Below the pieces are notes generated by a model that ran no database searches, was not told the DNA's origin, and was given only the letters and a program-made list of their open reading frames with translations. Positions 21,060 to 32,213 of a stretch of 64,000 nucleotides of DNA are shown here, one piece after another. The DNA comes from Septoria linicola. Lineage: Eukaryota; Ascomycota; Dothideomycetes; Mycosphaerellales; Mycosphaerellaceae. The DNA is taken from the NCBI GenBank assembly GCA_024114885.1, contig CP099418.1, forward strand, positions 2,418,001 to 2,482,000, read 5' to 3'. The first letter of the stretch is position 1. Each line of letters opens with the position of its first letter. The position numbers and the translations under genes are program-made.

Positions 21060-24050
21060 CCAGAACGTTTAACGAAGGAAAGGCCGGGACTTGTCGTGGA
21101 TGCCAACAACGCTGTGAAGACGCAAACCAGGCGCCGAAGTGCGTCAAGCACGGGATTTCTCTTCGAATTAAGAATTAGAGGGTGGAATAGAACGCCAGTA
21201 CCAGACCGAACAAGCTACCAAGGAAAGACTGAAAGGAAAGAGAAAGAGAACGAACAAGGTGGACCGAGAGTGGCCAGCTATTCGAGTGATGTGCTTAGGT
21301 ATGTCATGTCAAGTGGCAGCCCGGCCACTTTATATCGGCCGCAGAGGTCATCGGTAAGGTCATCGACCTGTGGCGACAGAAAATGCTGAAACAGCTCGAG
21401 GCTCTCTAACCTTTGGTTTCACGACAGAGGTTGTGTAGGACCAAGAACGGTTCCCAGCCTGAAACAAATGTTAGCGACAGTCCGTCAGCGCTTCTGCAGG
21501 ACATGCTGAAAATGCTGCTAAAGGTATCCACGAATGGTCCAAAGTCATCCGACATCTGGTCCTCAGACGTCATGAAGACTTGGGAATGCCGAACAGACTA
21601 TCGCGCCTGTTTCAGGCTATTCTGAGGCTTCCTGGCGCGATGACAGGCCGTGGGGCGGCGCGAAGCCAGCATCGGCGGCTATGGAAGTCATACTGTCTAA
21701 ATTAAGCACATGCAAGATGGTGCTCAGTATTGCGAGCCATCGAGCATGAACAACTTAACAGTGATTGAAGCCTTGTATTCAGCCCAGGCACAACACTTTG
21801 AGCGCGCTCGTATGCTTGCAGGGACTGGGTGCTTGCAGAGTCGCCGTCGTCTAGCGCAAGTGCGTAGCCCACTGGTGAGCGTCTTACGAGCGACTATTGG
21901 GGTAGCTCATCGAGCGCATGGCTTTCTTGCCTGGCCGCAGACTGCTGGCCGAAGTGTTCGTTTCAGGAGTCAATCCAGCGCTTGCTGATGGCCTCATCGA
22001 GGTCGCAATGGAAAGGTGAGGTCTGCACCATTCGAAGCTGGGTGATCATTGGACGGCGCCTGGCGGCTACGTAAATCCATCTTGGCTTCCAATGAGAAAT
22101 TGAGAACACGATCATTGGATGAAAAGAATGTTTTTGCCCTGTCGTACAACAAGATGTATTTTTGTTGTTGTTGATGGAGAAATAATGTCGCGTCTGCATC
22201 GTGGTCGTTGCCGTGCAGGTCAGCGCGTGGCTGAGAATGCCAATGTGGCTAAACTTTTTTCTTCATGAGACCTGGGCTGGTGTCACTGCCGCGTCGATCA
22301 GACCATCTTGCTTCATGTCGTCAAACATGATGATCTGGGCACTGAGCGGCTCATCTAGAGGTCCTTGCGAGGTTGCGTACGACTCTCGTTTGTGCATATC
22401 ACAGCTGCGACATGGCTCCACACGTCCAAGAGGGCCTTCGCAGCATGACAGGACCATGGTCGCCGGATAGATGCATCGGCCCGGCCTGACAGACGCTCGC
22501 CAGGGAGGTCGCGTTTTGCCTCGCGACTCTGTTGCCGCGAACACAACAAGCGAGAGGTTATCCGTCCCAGGCATCTTCGGCCCAGGACGATTCCTGCGTT
22601 CCTGAACAGCTGGTTCGCAAGATGACCACGATATCGAAGAAGATGAGCACAGTTAGGCCTCGTTGCATGCAAAACATGAGCTGTCACATTCGATGCTGTG
22701 CTCAGCAGAGGCCTGCCATTGTTGGCACAGCACGCATGCTACCGCGGGGTACCAATGAACACTTGCATATGTACTGCGAAGAGCTTAGCCGGTAAACATT
22801 GCAGGAGTAGCAATGCAGCCACCAAGGCTCGTCATTTTGACAACTCTGCTCACCAGCCTGCGACCCTATGCACAGACTATGCAAACGATTGCCACCGCGA
22901 GTAATCTCCTCACACTATCGCGGCAGCTTCGACGATGATCAATGTCCGCCAAACAATCGCGGCATCTGCAATATGCCTGTGATCTATTATTCTGCTGGTT
23001 CACAGGCAAAAGGAGGATTCAAGGACCCTCTGCGCTGGCGGCGGAAAGCAGCATATTGACGTTGATGACAGGTCCGAACCGAGCAATCAGCTGTTGGCAG
23101 GGGCTGCATGAATAAACTCCATGATGTTCCATTCGACACGAACCGGGAGGAGTTGCCTGCTTGTGGGACCTCTCTCATTCCCCTTCCAGACCAAGCATTG
23201 CGGCACGCTGCGCCAGCGATCTTCGTTACCGTGCGGGACTTGCGACCTGCTAACTGCTCCACTTTGCAGTCATACAGATGTGCTTGGAACGCATGGCCGG
23301 AGCGCGGGGCGTTCTCCCAGATGTCTGCCGACATTAGAATCGCGGCAAGGAGTCAAACGCGATGTTCGTTCTTTCGGTGGGGTTTGACGTTGAAACGTGC
23401 GATACAAAGCATGGACGATGCCCGTGGCAAGTGTCAGGTCTTGTCGTCGAAGATTGTGTTGGTCTAGGAGGTTGTTTCGTTGCTTCTGTTCGCTTTTGCT
23501 TAATCTTGTCGGAGGTTGTTGTTCTGTCTTTTCCAGCTGGTGGTCCACTCCATACAAGAACCTGATTGCGTCTAAATTTGCGTGCGTAGCAACGATCTCG
23601 CAAGGACGCATCGCCTGATCCCGAGAAACATCAGAAGTCTTCCGCAGCACGGCTTGTGAGTGATCCTTCAGCACGCTCTGGCCGGAGCGGAAAGATCCTA
23701 ATTGCGTCTCTCAGTCAGGGCAGAAGTCTCCTCACAGCGTCGACGGCCTGATCACACAGTACAGGTGGTCCCTGACCGACTCGAGTGGATTGTTGCGTGG
23801 ATCTGCGGACTTTGGTCGACTTCATTCACTTGTTCAGGAAGTTTCTCGGCCTTGGCACGGCTAGCGCGGGCTACTGTGGAACCCGCTGGTACAGTTCGTC
23901 CGCGCGAACATCAGTGTCTTTGCACGATCAACCCACCTGCACACTAGTCTGAGCGCGCAAGTCTCCATCTTCTTTTCGCGTATCAACACGTGTTGTACCT
24001 ATAGTTCGTGGGTACGTGCACACCGAGTTCGCGCACCGGCAGGTGTCTGC
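21060..24050. other. Long gene-free region between two Myb-like genes
   Basis: About 3.0 kb with no frame I can support and no transposon-like repeat or terminal inverted repeat. It lies between two divergent Myb-like genes. Around 21060-21300 it is purine-rich and looks like 5' leader of the minus-strand gene. Large upstream regions are typical of regulated fungal transcription-factor genes. A non-coding RNA cannot be excluded. Confidence 0.45.
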
Positions 24051-25652
24051 ATGAGTCTTCTTGCATCACTGACCAGCAGTCTCAGGAAATACCTTCCAAT
24101 GGCCGCACACCGCGTCGTTCCATTCTACACAGGCTCCTCTCGTCGGCCCACGTTAGTGCTTCATCAGCCGTTCGGTCATCATCAAACACTTCGCCAACAC
24201 CCCGTTATAAACAGCAACCCGATGACTTACTCGATGGCTCCATCAGCTTCGGTCCCGCCGCTATCCAACGCCCAGCCGTATCGCCCTACACCATCAGCAA
24301 GCTCGAGCTTCGGCAGCATCAGCTCGGACGACAGCCATTTTCTGAACACTTTGCCCAGTGCCATGATTGGTGACTTTCCAGTCTCAGATTTCTATCCCTG
24401 GCGCGACTCGAATTTCGACCAGTCTTGGGATCAACAACCCCTAAGCGACCGTCACGCCACCGCTCACTTCGATAGCACGGCTCACACACACTCACGGTTA
24501 GGCTTTTGTAACGATCAGGCTCGCCGTTCTCTGCTGGAGCTGCCACAGCAGTCCGCGGGTGACCAGGCATCGCACAGCGCTCGTAGTCCAACCTTGCTCA
24601 CCGGCCCAGTCGACACTTCGGACTTCGAGCATGTTGAAGACATGCATTGGGCGTGCTCGGTGACTGAGTATGATGATGATGCAGCATCGCCAGCCACTGT
24701 CGACACCCACAGCAGTGGTCCAAGGACGCCAGCAAGCTCTCAGCACGGCGGAGCACTGGTACATCCATATGCAGATCGCAAACACGATATTGTACCAAAG
24801 GTCGAGACCGCTTTCGACCCGTTCCCATCAGCAAGTCCGATGCCCTCATTGATGCCTGCCATCAACCCGGAGAACATGAGCGCGCAAGGCCACACTTTGC
24901 CGAATGCAGCATCGTTTGGTCACATAACCCTCGCCGCCGCCTTTCCGCAACCACCCATGTGGCCGATGACTGCTATCACACCACATGGAGCCTATCACAC
25001 CCACACTCATGGGCTACCGACTGGGGGTCCAGGTCTCGTCACCAATTACGATCTCTACCAGGGCGTACACCCTTCTGCTGTACAGCCTGTCTTTCCAACA
25101 GAGCCAGACACTTTCGAAGACCTTGGAGGTACTTCTCCTGATAACAGTCCCGAGAACTTCAGTGAGTCTGAATCAGAAGTCGATGCCGATGACAAGCTTG
25201 ACGAAGATATGAACGATCGCGCGCTTCACGACGCCCAGGCACGCCGTGATCGTGACAAGTATCTGTTGAAGATGAGGAATGAAGGCTTCTCATATAAAGA
25301 GATCAAGCGGAGGGGCAATTTCCGGGAAGCAGAGTCGACACTGCGTGGCCGCGTGAGGGTCTTGACCAAGGACAAGGCGGATCGTGTGCGTCGTCCTGAG
25401 TGGACTGAAGATGATGTGAGTGATACAGCTTCTTCGACTCTTGAATATTTTGTTTGTGAGATCTGACACGACTATCAGCTTCGCCTTCTCGACAGAGCCG
25501 TTTCTCGCTTCTCCGGCACGCACGGGCGTGGTCGTGGTCGAGATGGCGGTCGACTGCCGTGGAAGAAGGTTGCCGAGTACCTCGTGCAGCACGGTAGCAG
25601 CTACCACTTTGCCGCTGCCACCTGCGCTCGCAAGTGGAAAGAGATCGAGTAA
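24051..25652 (+). CDS. Myb/SANT-like transcription factor
   Basis: Exons 24051-25415 and 25479-25652 give 512 residues. The first 370 residues are low-complexity, rich in Ser, Pro, His and Thr, as in activation domains. An acidic patch (SESEVDADDKLDEDMND) precedes the DNA-binding part. That has a charged helix, RDRDKYLLKMRNEGFSYKEI, then GNFREAESTLRGR, followed by a Myb-like motif split by the intron: RRPEWTEDDLRLLDRAVSRF, with a C-terminal ARKWKEIE that matches a third Myb helix. Later Met codons, such as 24222, are possible starts. It has a 3-kb upstream region. Role unknown. Confidence 0.78.
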
Positions 25653-26047
25653 TGAGAGACCGCGTGCTGCTGCCGGGATGTTGCAGTGGCTTCATTTGGT
25701 ACGCGAGAGACACATGATTTTATGAACATGCCTACATTGAGGCATTGGCTAATGCAACGGTCACGTATGCTTCACTTTTCACGCTGCGCACAACAGCACT
25801 AGCTCGTGAAATGACGGAAGCCAGGCAGAGCAGATCATAGATACAATAGACTTTGAGCTCGGGCTCCTGTGTAAAGTGAATGAGCTGAATTTCTAGCTCT
25901 GGAACCTCACCTCTATTTACTCTTCAACCTTCGACCATTCTTCTTTTGATTGTCCTTTCTGCACAAACAAAAAAACCATTACTTCATCTACTCACGACTC
26001 GCAACTCACGACTCACGACAGGATAACGGCGATCGCAACACCACACA
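25653..26047. other. Promoter region of the acyltransferase gene
   Basis: 395 bp between tandem genes. From about 25905 the plus strand is CT-rich and ends in an A- and CA-rich leader. No gene seen. Confidence 0.45.
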
Positions 26048-27724
26048 ATGTCCGATCCAGCGGCTTACCGGCTTTCTTCTCTCGACCAAGCTGAAGTTCG
26101 CTCTTACAGTAAGTTGACGCGATTCGAGACTACATCGTTGCAGCTCCGTACTGACGCCGAGCTAGTCCGTTGCTGCTACTGTTTCTCTCACAATGCGGCA
26201 GATGTCAAACACGACAAAGTCATACTAGCACTTGAGTCTTCTGTGAGTAGAGTGGTCGAGCAATTTCCCATCCTCGCAGGCTCTGTGGTCGCCGAAAGTG
26301 AGGACTTACCGACAGAGCCTCCGAATGCCAGACAACGTGATCATCGCCACGACACTGTTGGTGCTCGACAGCAGCATCCTCTCTCGTTGCCGGCCAGGCG
26401 GGAGAGCACAGGTAGCAACACGTTCGCGTTGCTTCGACTTCAGGATGAGGGCAACGACGACAATACCAAGACTGAACAGCATGGTCGCCTCAAAGTTGTC
26501 GTGCTGCCAAACAGTCAGAGCGTCAAGCCCAAGATCACAATCTTCGCTTCTGCGGAGTTTTCAGGAACGTACGGAGACCTGGCGGCTCGGAGGATGCCTC
26601 CATCAATACTCGCTGGGCACTTTTCCACTCCTCTATCAGACATTCCGGATCCAGCTCTTGGCAGTAATCCTGTCTTTGCCGTGCAGGCAGATTTCATCAA
26701 TGGGGGCGTTGTTGTGGCGATTTTCTTGCATCATGCAGTGGCAGATGTACACGGTTTGGCACAAGTCGTGCATTGCATGTCCAATGGTAACAATGCGTCG
26801 CATCCGTCCTAGGATCATACTTCTTTGGCTAACCACTTGGCAGGTATTCCAGTCAGCAAGCCGTCGCTCCAGTCGGACAGCATCGAACAGTCCAGAAGCC
26901 GCGACCGACTATCTGGCAGCCGCGGTATCAAAGCGACCATGCTGAATCAGATCAGTCACGGTAGAGGCTTCAGCGGAGAGACTGCTTCCGTACCCGATGT
27001 TGACCAGAGAGACGGCGGAAGCGTTCATGTGCTGGCATTCGACCTTGACAAGATCGAGGCCACAGCAGAGATGATGAACGAGAGGGTAGCGTTGTCGTTA
27101 GAGGAGCGTTTCGCGAAGACCACGCCCCTCGAATGCCTCATCTCCATTCTCTGGAAGAGCTTCGCTCGAGCACGCCGCCAGTGTCTGAAGATGGAAAAGG
27201 AGCAGATGTCCATACTGGAGCATTCAGTCAACATGCGAATGCGCCTTGACCCTCCTTTGGGAGCTGGATATTTTGGCAACGCCTGCATCTCTGCGAAAGC
27301 GACAGCTGACCTGGTCCGACTCAGCCTACCTTTCGATGTTGGAACATTGGGCAGCATAGCCGGCACGGTACACAACAGTCGAGCTGCCGCATCCGAAACT
27401 CAGCTTCGCGCAACCATTGCAGCTATCAATGACTCCTCGGACGTCCGAAGCGCATTTGATGTCCAAGTCAATTCCAACACAGATGTTCTCATCACGGACT
27501 GGGTCGAGTTGCCGATGGCCGATAAGGCGACATTGGATCTGGGTCTCGGGCCTGCAGACTTCGTTCGTGAGGTGAGCAGAGAGTCACCAACACATGGATT
27601 TCTGATTCTGCCAAAGAAGCAGAAGGAGGGTCAATGGGAAGTTGTGGTACGCTTTGACAAGGGCACGATCTCGTATCTGCTCGGCGATGTGGGTCTCATG
27701 CCATTCCTGCTGCACGTGGCATAA
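26048..27724 (+). CDS. BAHD-type acyltransferase
   Basis: Exons 26048-26786 and 26844-27724 give 539 residues, within the fungal range for this transferase family (PF02458-like). Enzymes of this type move an acyl group from acyl-CoA to an alcohol or amine. The catalytic HHxxxD motif is present as HHAVADVHG near residue 232. The second family motif, DFGWG, is degenerate here (LDLGLGPADF near residue 495). An internal VNMRMRLDPPLGAGYFGN segment matches the region before it. Fungal relatives act on secondary metabolites, but no biosynthetic cluster surrounds this gene. The substrate cannot be predicted. A 23-G tract starts just after the stop codon. Confidence 0.85.
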
Positions 27725-27729
27725 CTGAA

Positions 27730-27752
27730 GGGGGGGGGGGGGGGGGGGGGGG
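27730..27752 (+). repeat. Poly-G tract of 23 bases
   Basis: An uninterrupted run of 23 G on the plus strand beginning six bases past the stop codon of the acyltransferase gene. It would lie in the 3' untranslated region and could form a G-quadruplex. Length could be affected by sequencing error. Confidence 0.9.
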
Positions 27753-28237
27753 CGCTCAGTAAGACTACTTCATCTTTTTATCTCTGAGAGGTAACACAGG
27801 TAAGGTACTGAGACAGGGGAAAGGAAGGAGATGATGAAACGAAGTGAAGTTGCATTGGCTTATGCACCACTCTGAAACTTGATGTCATGTGGCTGGAGCG
27901 AGGTGCAGATGCCGAGCCAGCCGTCCTGGTGAGCATTAGCATCAGGTAAGTTAGCAGAGAACTAAGCAGGAATGGGAATGGACGATGATATGCATGCTGT
28001 TCACTACATATCTTCACCATATTGCTACATTACTCAACGACAGAACCCATTCACCCAATCATCGGCGGTGATCCAGACTGCGCACAGCCCGCGATGCTGC
28101 GGTGGTCCTGACTACTGTAGACTGCCTGCCTGCCTACCTACCTCCGCCCACCGCCTCCGCCCTCCGCATTGGACGTGGATGTGGACGTGGACGTGGTGAG
28201 CTGAATGTCCCTGGCGAATCACCGCCTCAATCCGACC
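27753..28237. other. Promoter region of the AP180 gene
   Basis: About 480 bp before the AP180 start. Near the end are short tandem motifs (tgcctgcctgcctacctacc, then gtggacgtggacgtgg). No gene seen. Confidence 0.45.
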
Positions 28238-29304
28238 ATGGCCAGCTCGTTTGAGAAGAGCGTCAAGGGCGGCACCAAGGTCAAGCTCGCGCCGCCCAAG
28301 TCCAAGTATGTCGAGCACATTCTCCTGGCCACGCAGTCCGGCGAGGCCGGTGTCGCCGAGGTCTTTCGCACGCTGCAGAACCGACTGCGCGATTCGACGT
28401 GGACGGTGGCCTTCAAGGCGCTCATCATTGTGCATCTGATGATCAAGGAAGGCGCGCCGGATGTCACGCTGCGCTATCTGGCCGTGGCTCCGCGCAACAG
28501 ACTGGCCATCAACACCTTTACCGACGTGCAGACCCAGGGTCAGAACATTCGCGTGTACTCGGAGTATCTGCTCGCGCGCGCACAGGGCTATGAGCGGGCA
28601 AGATGCGACTTTGTGGGCGCTGGAGAGGGACGCATGAAGCGCCTGACCGTGAACAAGGGCCTGCTGCGAGAGACAGAGGTGGTGCAAGACCAGGTCAGAG
28701 CATTACTCAAGTGCGATCTGCTGTCCAACGATGTCGAGAATGAGATTTCGCTCACAGCATATCGTCTGTTGTGTAGAGACTTGTTGGATTTATACAACGT
28801 GGAGAACGAGGCAGTCATGAACGTGCTCAGTCATTACTTCGAGATGTCCCGACCGGATGCCGAGCGATCCATTACGATATACAAAAAGTTCTGCAAGCAG
28901 ACCGAACAGGTCGTACAATACCTGAGCGTAGCACGGCAATATGAACATGCCACGCGGCTCGAGATTCCGAAGCTGAAACACGCTCCGACCAGTCTTGCAG
29001 CTTCACTGCAGGAGTACCTGGACGATAAGGACTTTGAGATCAACAGGCGGCAGTATCTTGCGGAACAGGATGTGAAGAAGCCTAGCAGCAAACCATTCTT
29101 CAAATCGGCGCCGGCGGCAGCAGCGAAAGTCGCGCCTTCCTCAACAGCAACAACGACAATATCGACACCTTTCGACGACATGAGATCAGGCGTGACTCCT
29201 GCATCTGCTGGACCGACTGTAAAGGGGCCTGCACCAGACCTAATAGACTTTTTTGATTCCATTGAATCAAATCAGCAGATTATGCAAACAAACCCCTTCT
29301 TGCA

Positions 29305-29337
<33 letters not shown>

Positions 29338-30067
29338 GCAACAGCAGCTGCAGCAGGTGCAAATGACAGGATATCAACCTCCGCAGAATATGGGCTACCA
29401 GCAAGACCCGCAACAAACTGTCAATGGCTTCATGGGAAATGGCGTTCCTTCCAATCCGTATGAACAACAATACGTTCAGCAAGCTCCGCCTCCACAACAG
29501 CAACAGCAGCAACCGCCCCAGCCTATACAAGCGCAGTATACCGGTGCTGGATTTGGCGGATATGGCCCGCAACCAGAACAGCTGCAGGCACATGTTACCG
29601 GACAGACCACGAACCCTTTTCGCCAATCCATGATGGCGACGGGAACAACCTCAGGGAGTGCCGCATTCGGGCAGCAAGCTCTCAATCGACAGTCAACGAA
29701 TCCATTTACGAAGAGTGCATTCGCAGCTATACCCGAGAACACCCTCTCACCGCCGCCACAACAACAGGCTTCTGCGTTTGGGACTCAATCCTCATATCAG
29801 ACGCAACAATTGCAGCCACAAGCGACTGGAACGAATCCATTCTCGAGGACTGCCGGAACGCAGCAGCAGCAGCAGCAGCCTACACCTAATGCTCTGCAAG
29901 TCCAGCCAACAGGAAGCACAAATCCTTTCCGACAATCACAATTTGTCAACCAGCAGACGGGCTCAGGCTGGCAAAACGGCCCTCAACATACGATGGGCGG
30001 CATGGAAACGCTAGAGACTGTCCCCGTGTTCCCTCGTCCCGGTGGGCAGTCTCCATGGGCGGCGTAG
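28238..30067 (+). CDS. YAP1801: AP180/CALM clathrin adaptor
   Basis: Single exon; starting at MASSFEKSVKGG (28238) gives 609 residues, and an upstream in-frame ATG at 28205 adds 11. The family brings clathrin and cargo such as Snc SNAREs to PtdIns(4,5)P2 membranes in endocytosis. The N-terminal ANTH domain is nearly consensus: MASSFEKSVKGGTKVKLAPP, KSKYVEHILLATQSGEAGVA, TWTVAFKALIIVHLMIKEG. A linker contains DLIDFFDSIE, a possible clathrin-box-like sequence. The C-terminal half is Gln-rich with a poly-Gln run and five NPF tripeptides (NPFLQ, NPFRQ, NPFTK, NPFSR, NPFRQ), which bind EH-domain proteins. A Snc v-SNARE, a known cargo type, is encoded 20 kb away. Confidence 0.93.
29302..29349 (+). 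repeat. CAG/CAA repeat coding for poly-Gln
   Basis: About 48 bp of CAG with interspersed CAA codons inside the AP180 gene. The mix of codons suggests selection for glutamine, and the tract is likely to vary in length between strains. Confidence 0.85.
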
Positions 30068-30267
30068 GGCATGTGCGCTCAGATCCGGATCTTATGTTAA
30101 CTGTTTTTAGCGTGGAGTTCAGCGAACCACATTACTTTCATGCTCGACACGGTAGAGTCAGCCTCGATACCCAGCAAAGGCATATTCTTAATTCTCAGGA
30201 CTTCCGATCGTGATCGCTATTCCATAAATTCGTTGTCTGCTCTGTCGAGATCTTCGCTTGGCGTCGA

Positions 30268-31711
30268 TCACTTCTGATCCTCTATCGTCTTCTCGTCCTG
30301 GAACACACCAAAGCGTGCATTGTTATCGTTGTCGATCCACGCACGGAACATTCCACCGCAATCGTGATCATATGCCACATGCCCTCGCCCATCCCTAAGC
30401 TCGATGCCGATTATGCCCCCCTCGCCTTCGCCAGTCTTGCCCCACCTCTCGCCTGCTGATTGTTGAAGCTGCCCGTGAGGTCCTGCGACTGCTGTGATAG
30501 CGGTTTGTAGCGAATGTCGCGAGCTCGATAATGGGTCGTGTGAGTACCGTGCGATTGCGGCCGCCGTTCTTACAGCGTTTATGCGCAGGAAGGAGTCTCC
30601 ATTGCCAGTTCCCGACATTGCTACTGCTCTCGGCTTCTCCTGAATTGTGTGATTCTGGAGAGGAATATAACTTCCCAAGCCCGGTAAGCAGTCTTGCAGC
30701 CAGCTGGTGGCGGGTGAAGCTGTCGTTTGATGTCGTTCGTACCATTGCTCGGCCCAGAAACCTGAATGCCCTAGATTAGTCTCGTACCAAACAAATCGAG
30801 TCGAGTGAGCATCTTACCAGCACCTAAGGTGGGTGTATCACCAATGCGCCCAGGTAGCTAACTTTGATATCAGCTGGTGTTCACGGCATAATGTCAAATG
30901 TACGATCGCCATGGCAGGAGCCAACTCCATTCGCCAGGATTGTGCTGCTCACCTTGTTTGTGATACCACCGGTAGACGTGGCGACACAGATCACGCCGGA
31001 GCTATCGAGCACTACCGCACCTACAGTTCCTTGAGGCAGATAGTCTTTCCCGTTCCAGCTCGGATCGCTCGTAGCTCCCGCTTCCATATGTGCGCATTCA
31101 GAAACATCATCCGTAGCATCCTTATCGGCTAGTCTTCGATGTTCTTTATAAGTGCGATCATCATGAGGTAGATTTAGTCCTCGACGGTGTTCATCCCAGC
31201 GCGACCTTGTCCAAAAGTAACTGGGCTTCACAGATTCGAGACCCCACTCACGATTGAGGCGATCACACGTCTCACCTGCGAGCTGATTATGGCTTTGAGC
31301 ACCACCACCGTCGTCTGACTCTCCACGGATCAGGACTTCTCTGGCGAGTTTGATCGGGCTCTTGGCTTGTGACACTTTCATAACTCCCACGCCACGCTTG
31401 CGATAGCCTGAAGATACCATCACGGACGCTTCAAGTTCATGCTTGCCGGCTTTGGTAAAGACGGCTCCGTGGCCAGCATTGAAGAGCGGGTTATTTTCCA
31501 AAAGTGACACTGCATACGTTGCTACATCAAGCGCAGATGCATTGGGTCTCTGCAACTCGTCATTGGCGCTCCGGAGAATGGTCAGCAAGGCCCGGCGATA
31601 TTCATCGTAGGCCATTGTCGGCAGGTTGTCTCTTGTGATGTTCCCTGCGCCGCCATGGAGGATGATTCGAGGAGTTGTGCGAGCAGGTTTCTCTACTTGT
31701 GCGTACTGCAT
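30268..31711 (-). CDS. Isoaspartyl peptidase/L-asparaginase, Ntn type
   Basis: Exons 31711-30953, 30857-30818 and 30761-30268 give 430 residues. Plant-type asparaginase family: a precursor cleaves itself before a catalytic Thr, then hydrolyses asparagine or isoaspartyl peptides to release ammonia or Asp. Motifs are RIILHGGAGNI near the start, NPLFNAGHGAVFTKAGKHEL, the cleavage site GTVGAVVLDSSG with catalytic Thr, TSTGGITNK joined to LPGRIGDTPTLGAGFWAEQW by the short exon, and AMSGTGNGDSFLR. The linker before the Thr is longer than usual. The middle exon is only 40 nt. It diverges from the aldehyde dehydrogenase and is the first of four neighbouring amide/aromatic genes. Confidence 0.9.
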
Positions 31712-32213
31712 GGCTCAATTGGTCTTATAGGTGGTGTTAACAAAATGACAACTTTGACTTTCGACAACAGTGACTAAGATGTTGTTATGATTCGTGACCA
31801 CGGTGCTGTGGTCGCTGTTGAGCGAGGAGCCGACATCGGAGCTTGGGCATGACCTCCCTCCACCGGAAACCCTCTCCTTCACATACCAAACAAAATCGCC
31901 AGTGGAACAGGAACACAATAATGAGCGCTGTCAAGATCATGATTTGCGAGTGGTAGTCTGCAAGTCAGCAGTTCGCAAGCGCAAGCTGCACAAGTCACAC
32001 GAGACGACACTCACAAGCTCATGGCGAGCTCATGACTACCTCGGAAATGCTCCGCCATTGAACGTGAGCATGCAGCACAGCACTATGGCGCATCAGCAGG
32101 AGCAGTGCGGGGTCTCATAGCCACGGATATGTGCTGTGAAACAGTTGATCAAATCCACAAGCTGATGCTTCACAGCTTTAGACAATTCTCCATCTGAAAG
32201 GCCTTACTTACCA
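31712..32213. other. Divergent region, asparaginase and dehydrogenase genes
   Basis: 502 bp. The 12-mer ccattgaacgtg occurs twice, near 32053 and 32211, the second copy at the expected dehydrogenase N-terminus. I could not find a first coding exon with ATG for that gene here. Confidence 0.4.

Noticed and set aside
20664..21389. 241-codon plus-strand frame
   Set aside because: Antisense to the Myb-like gene and its leader; no recognisable motif.
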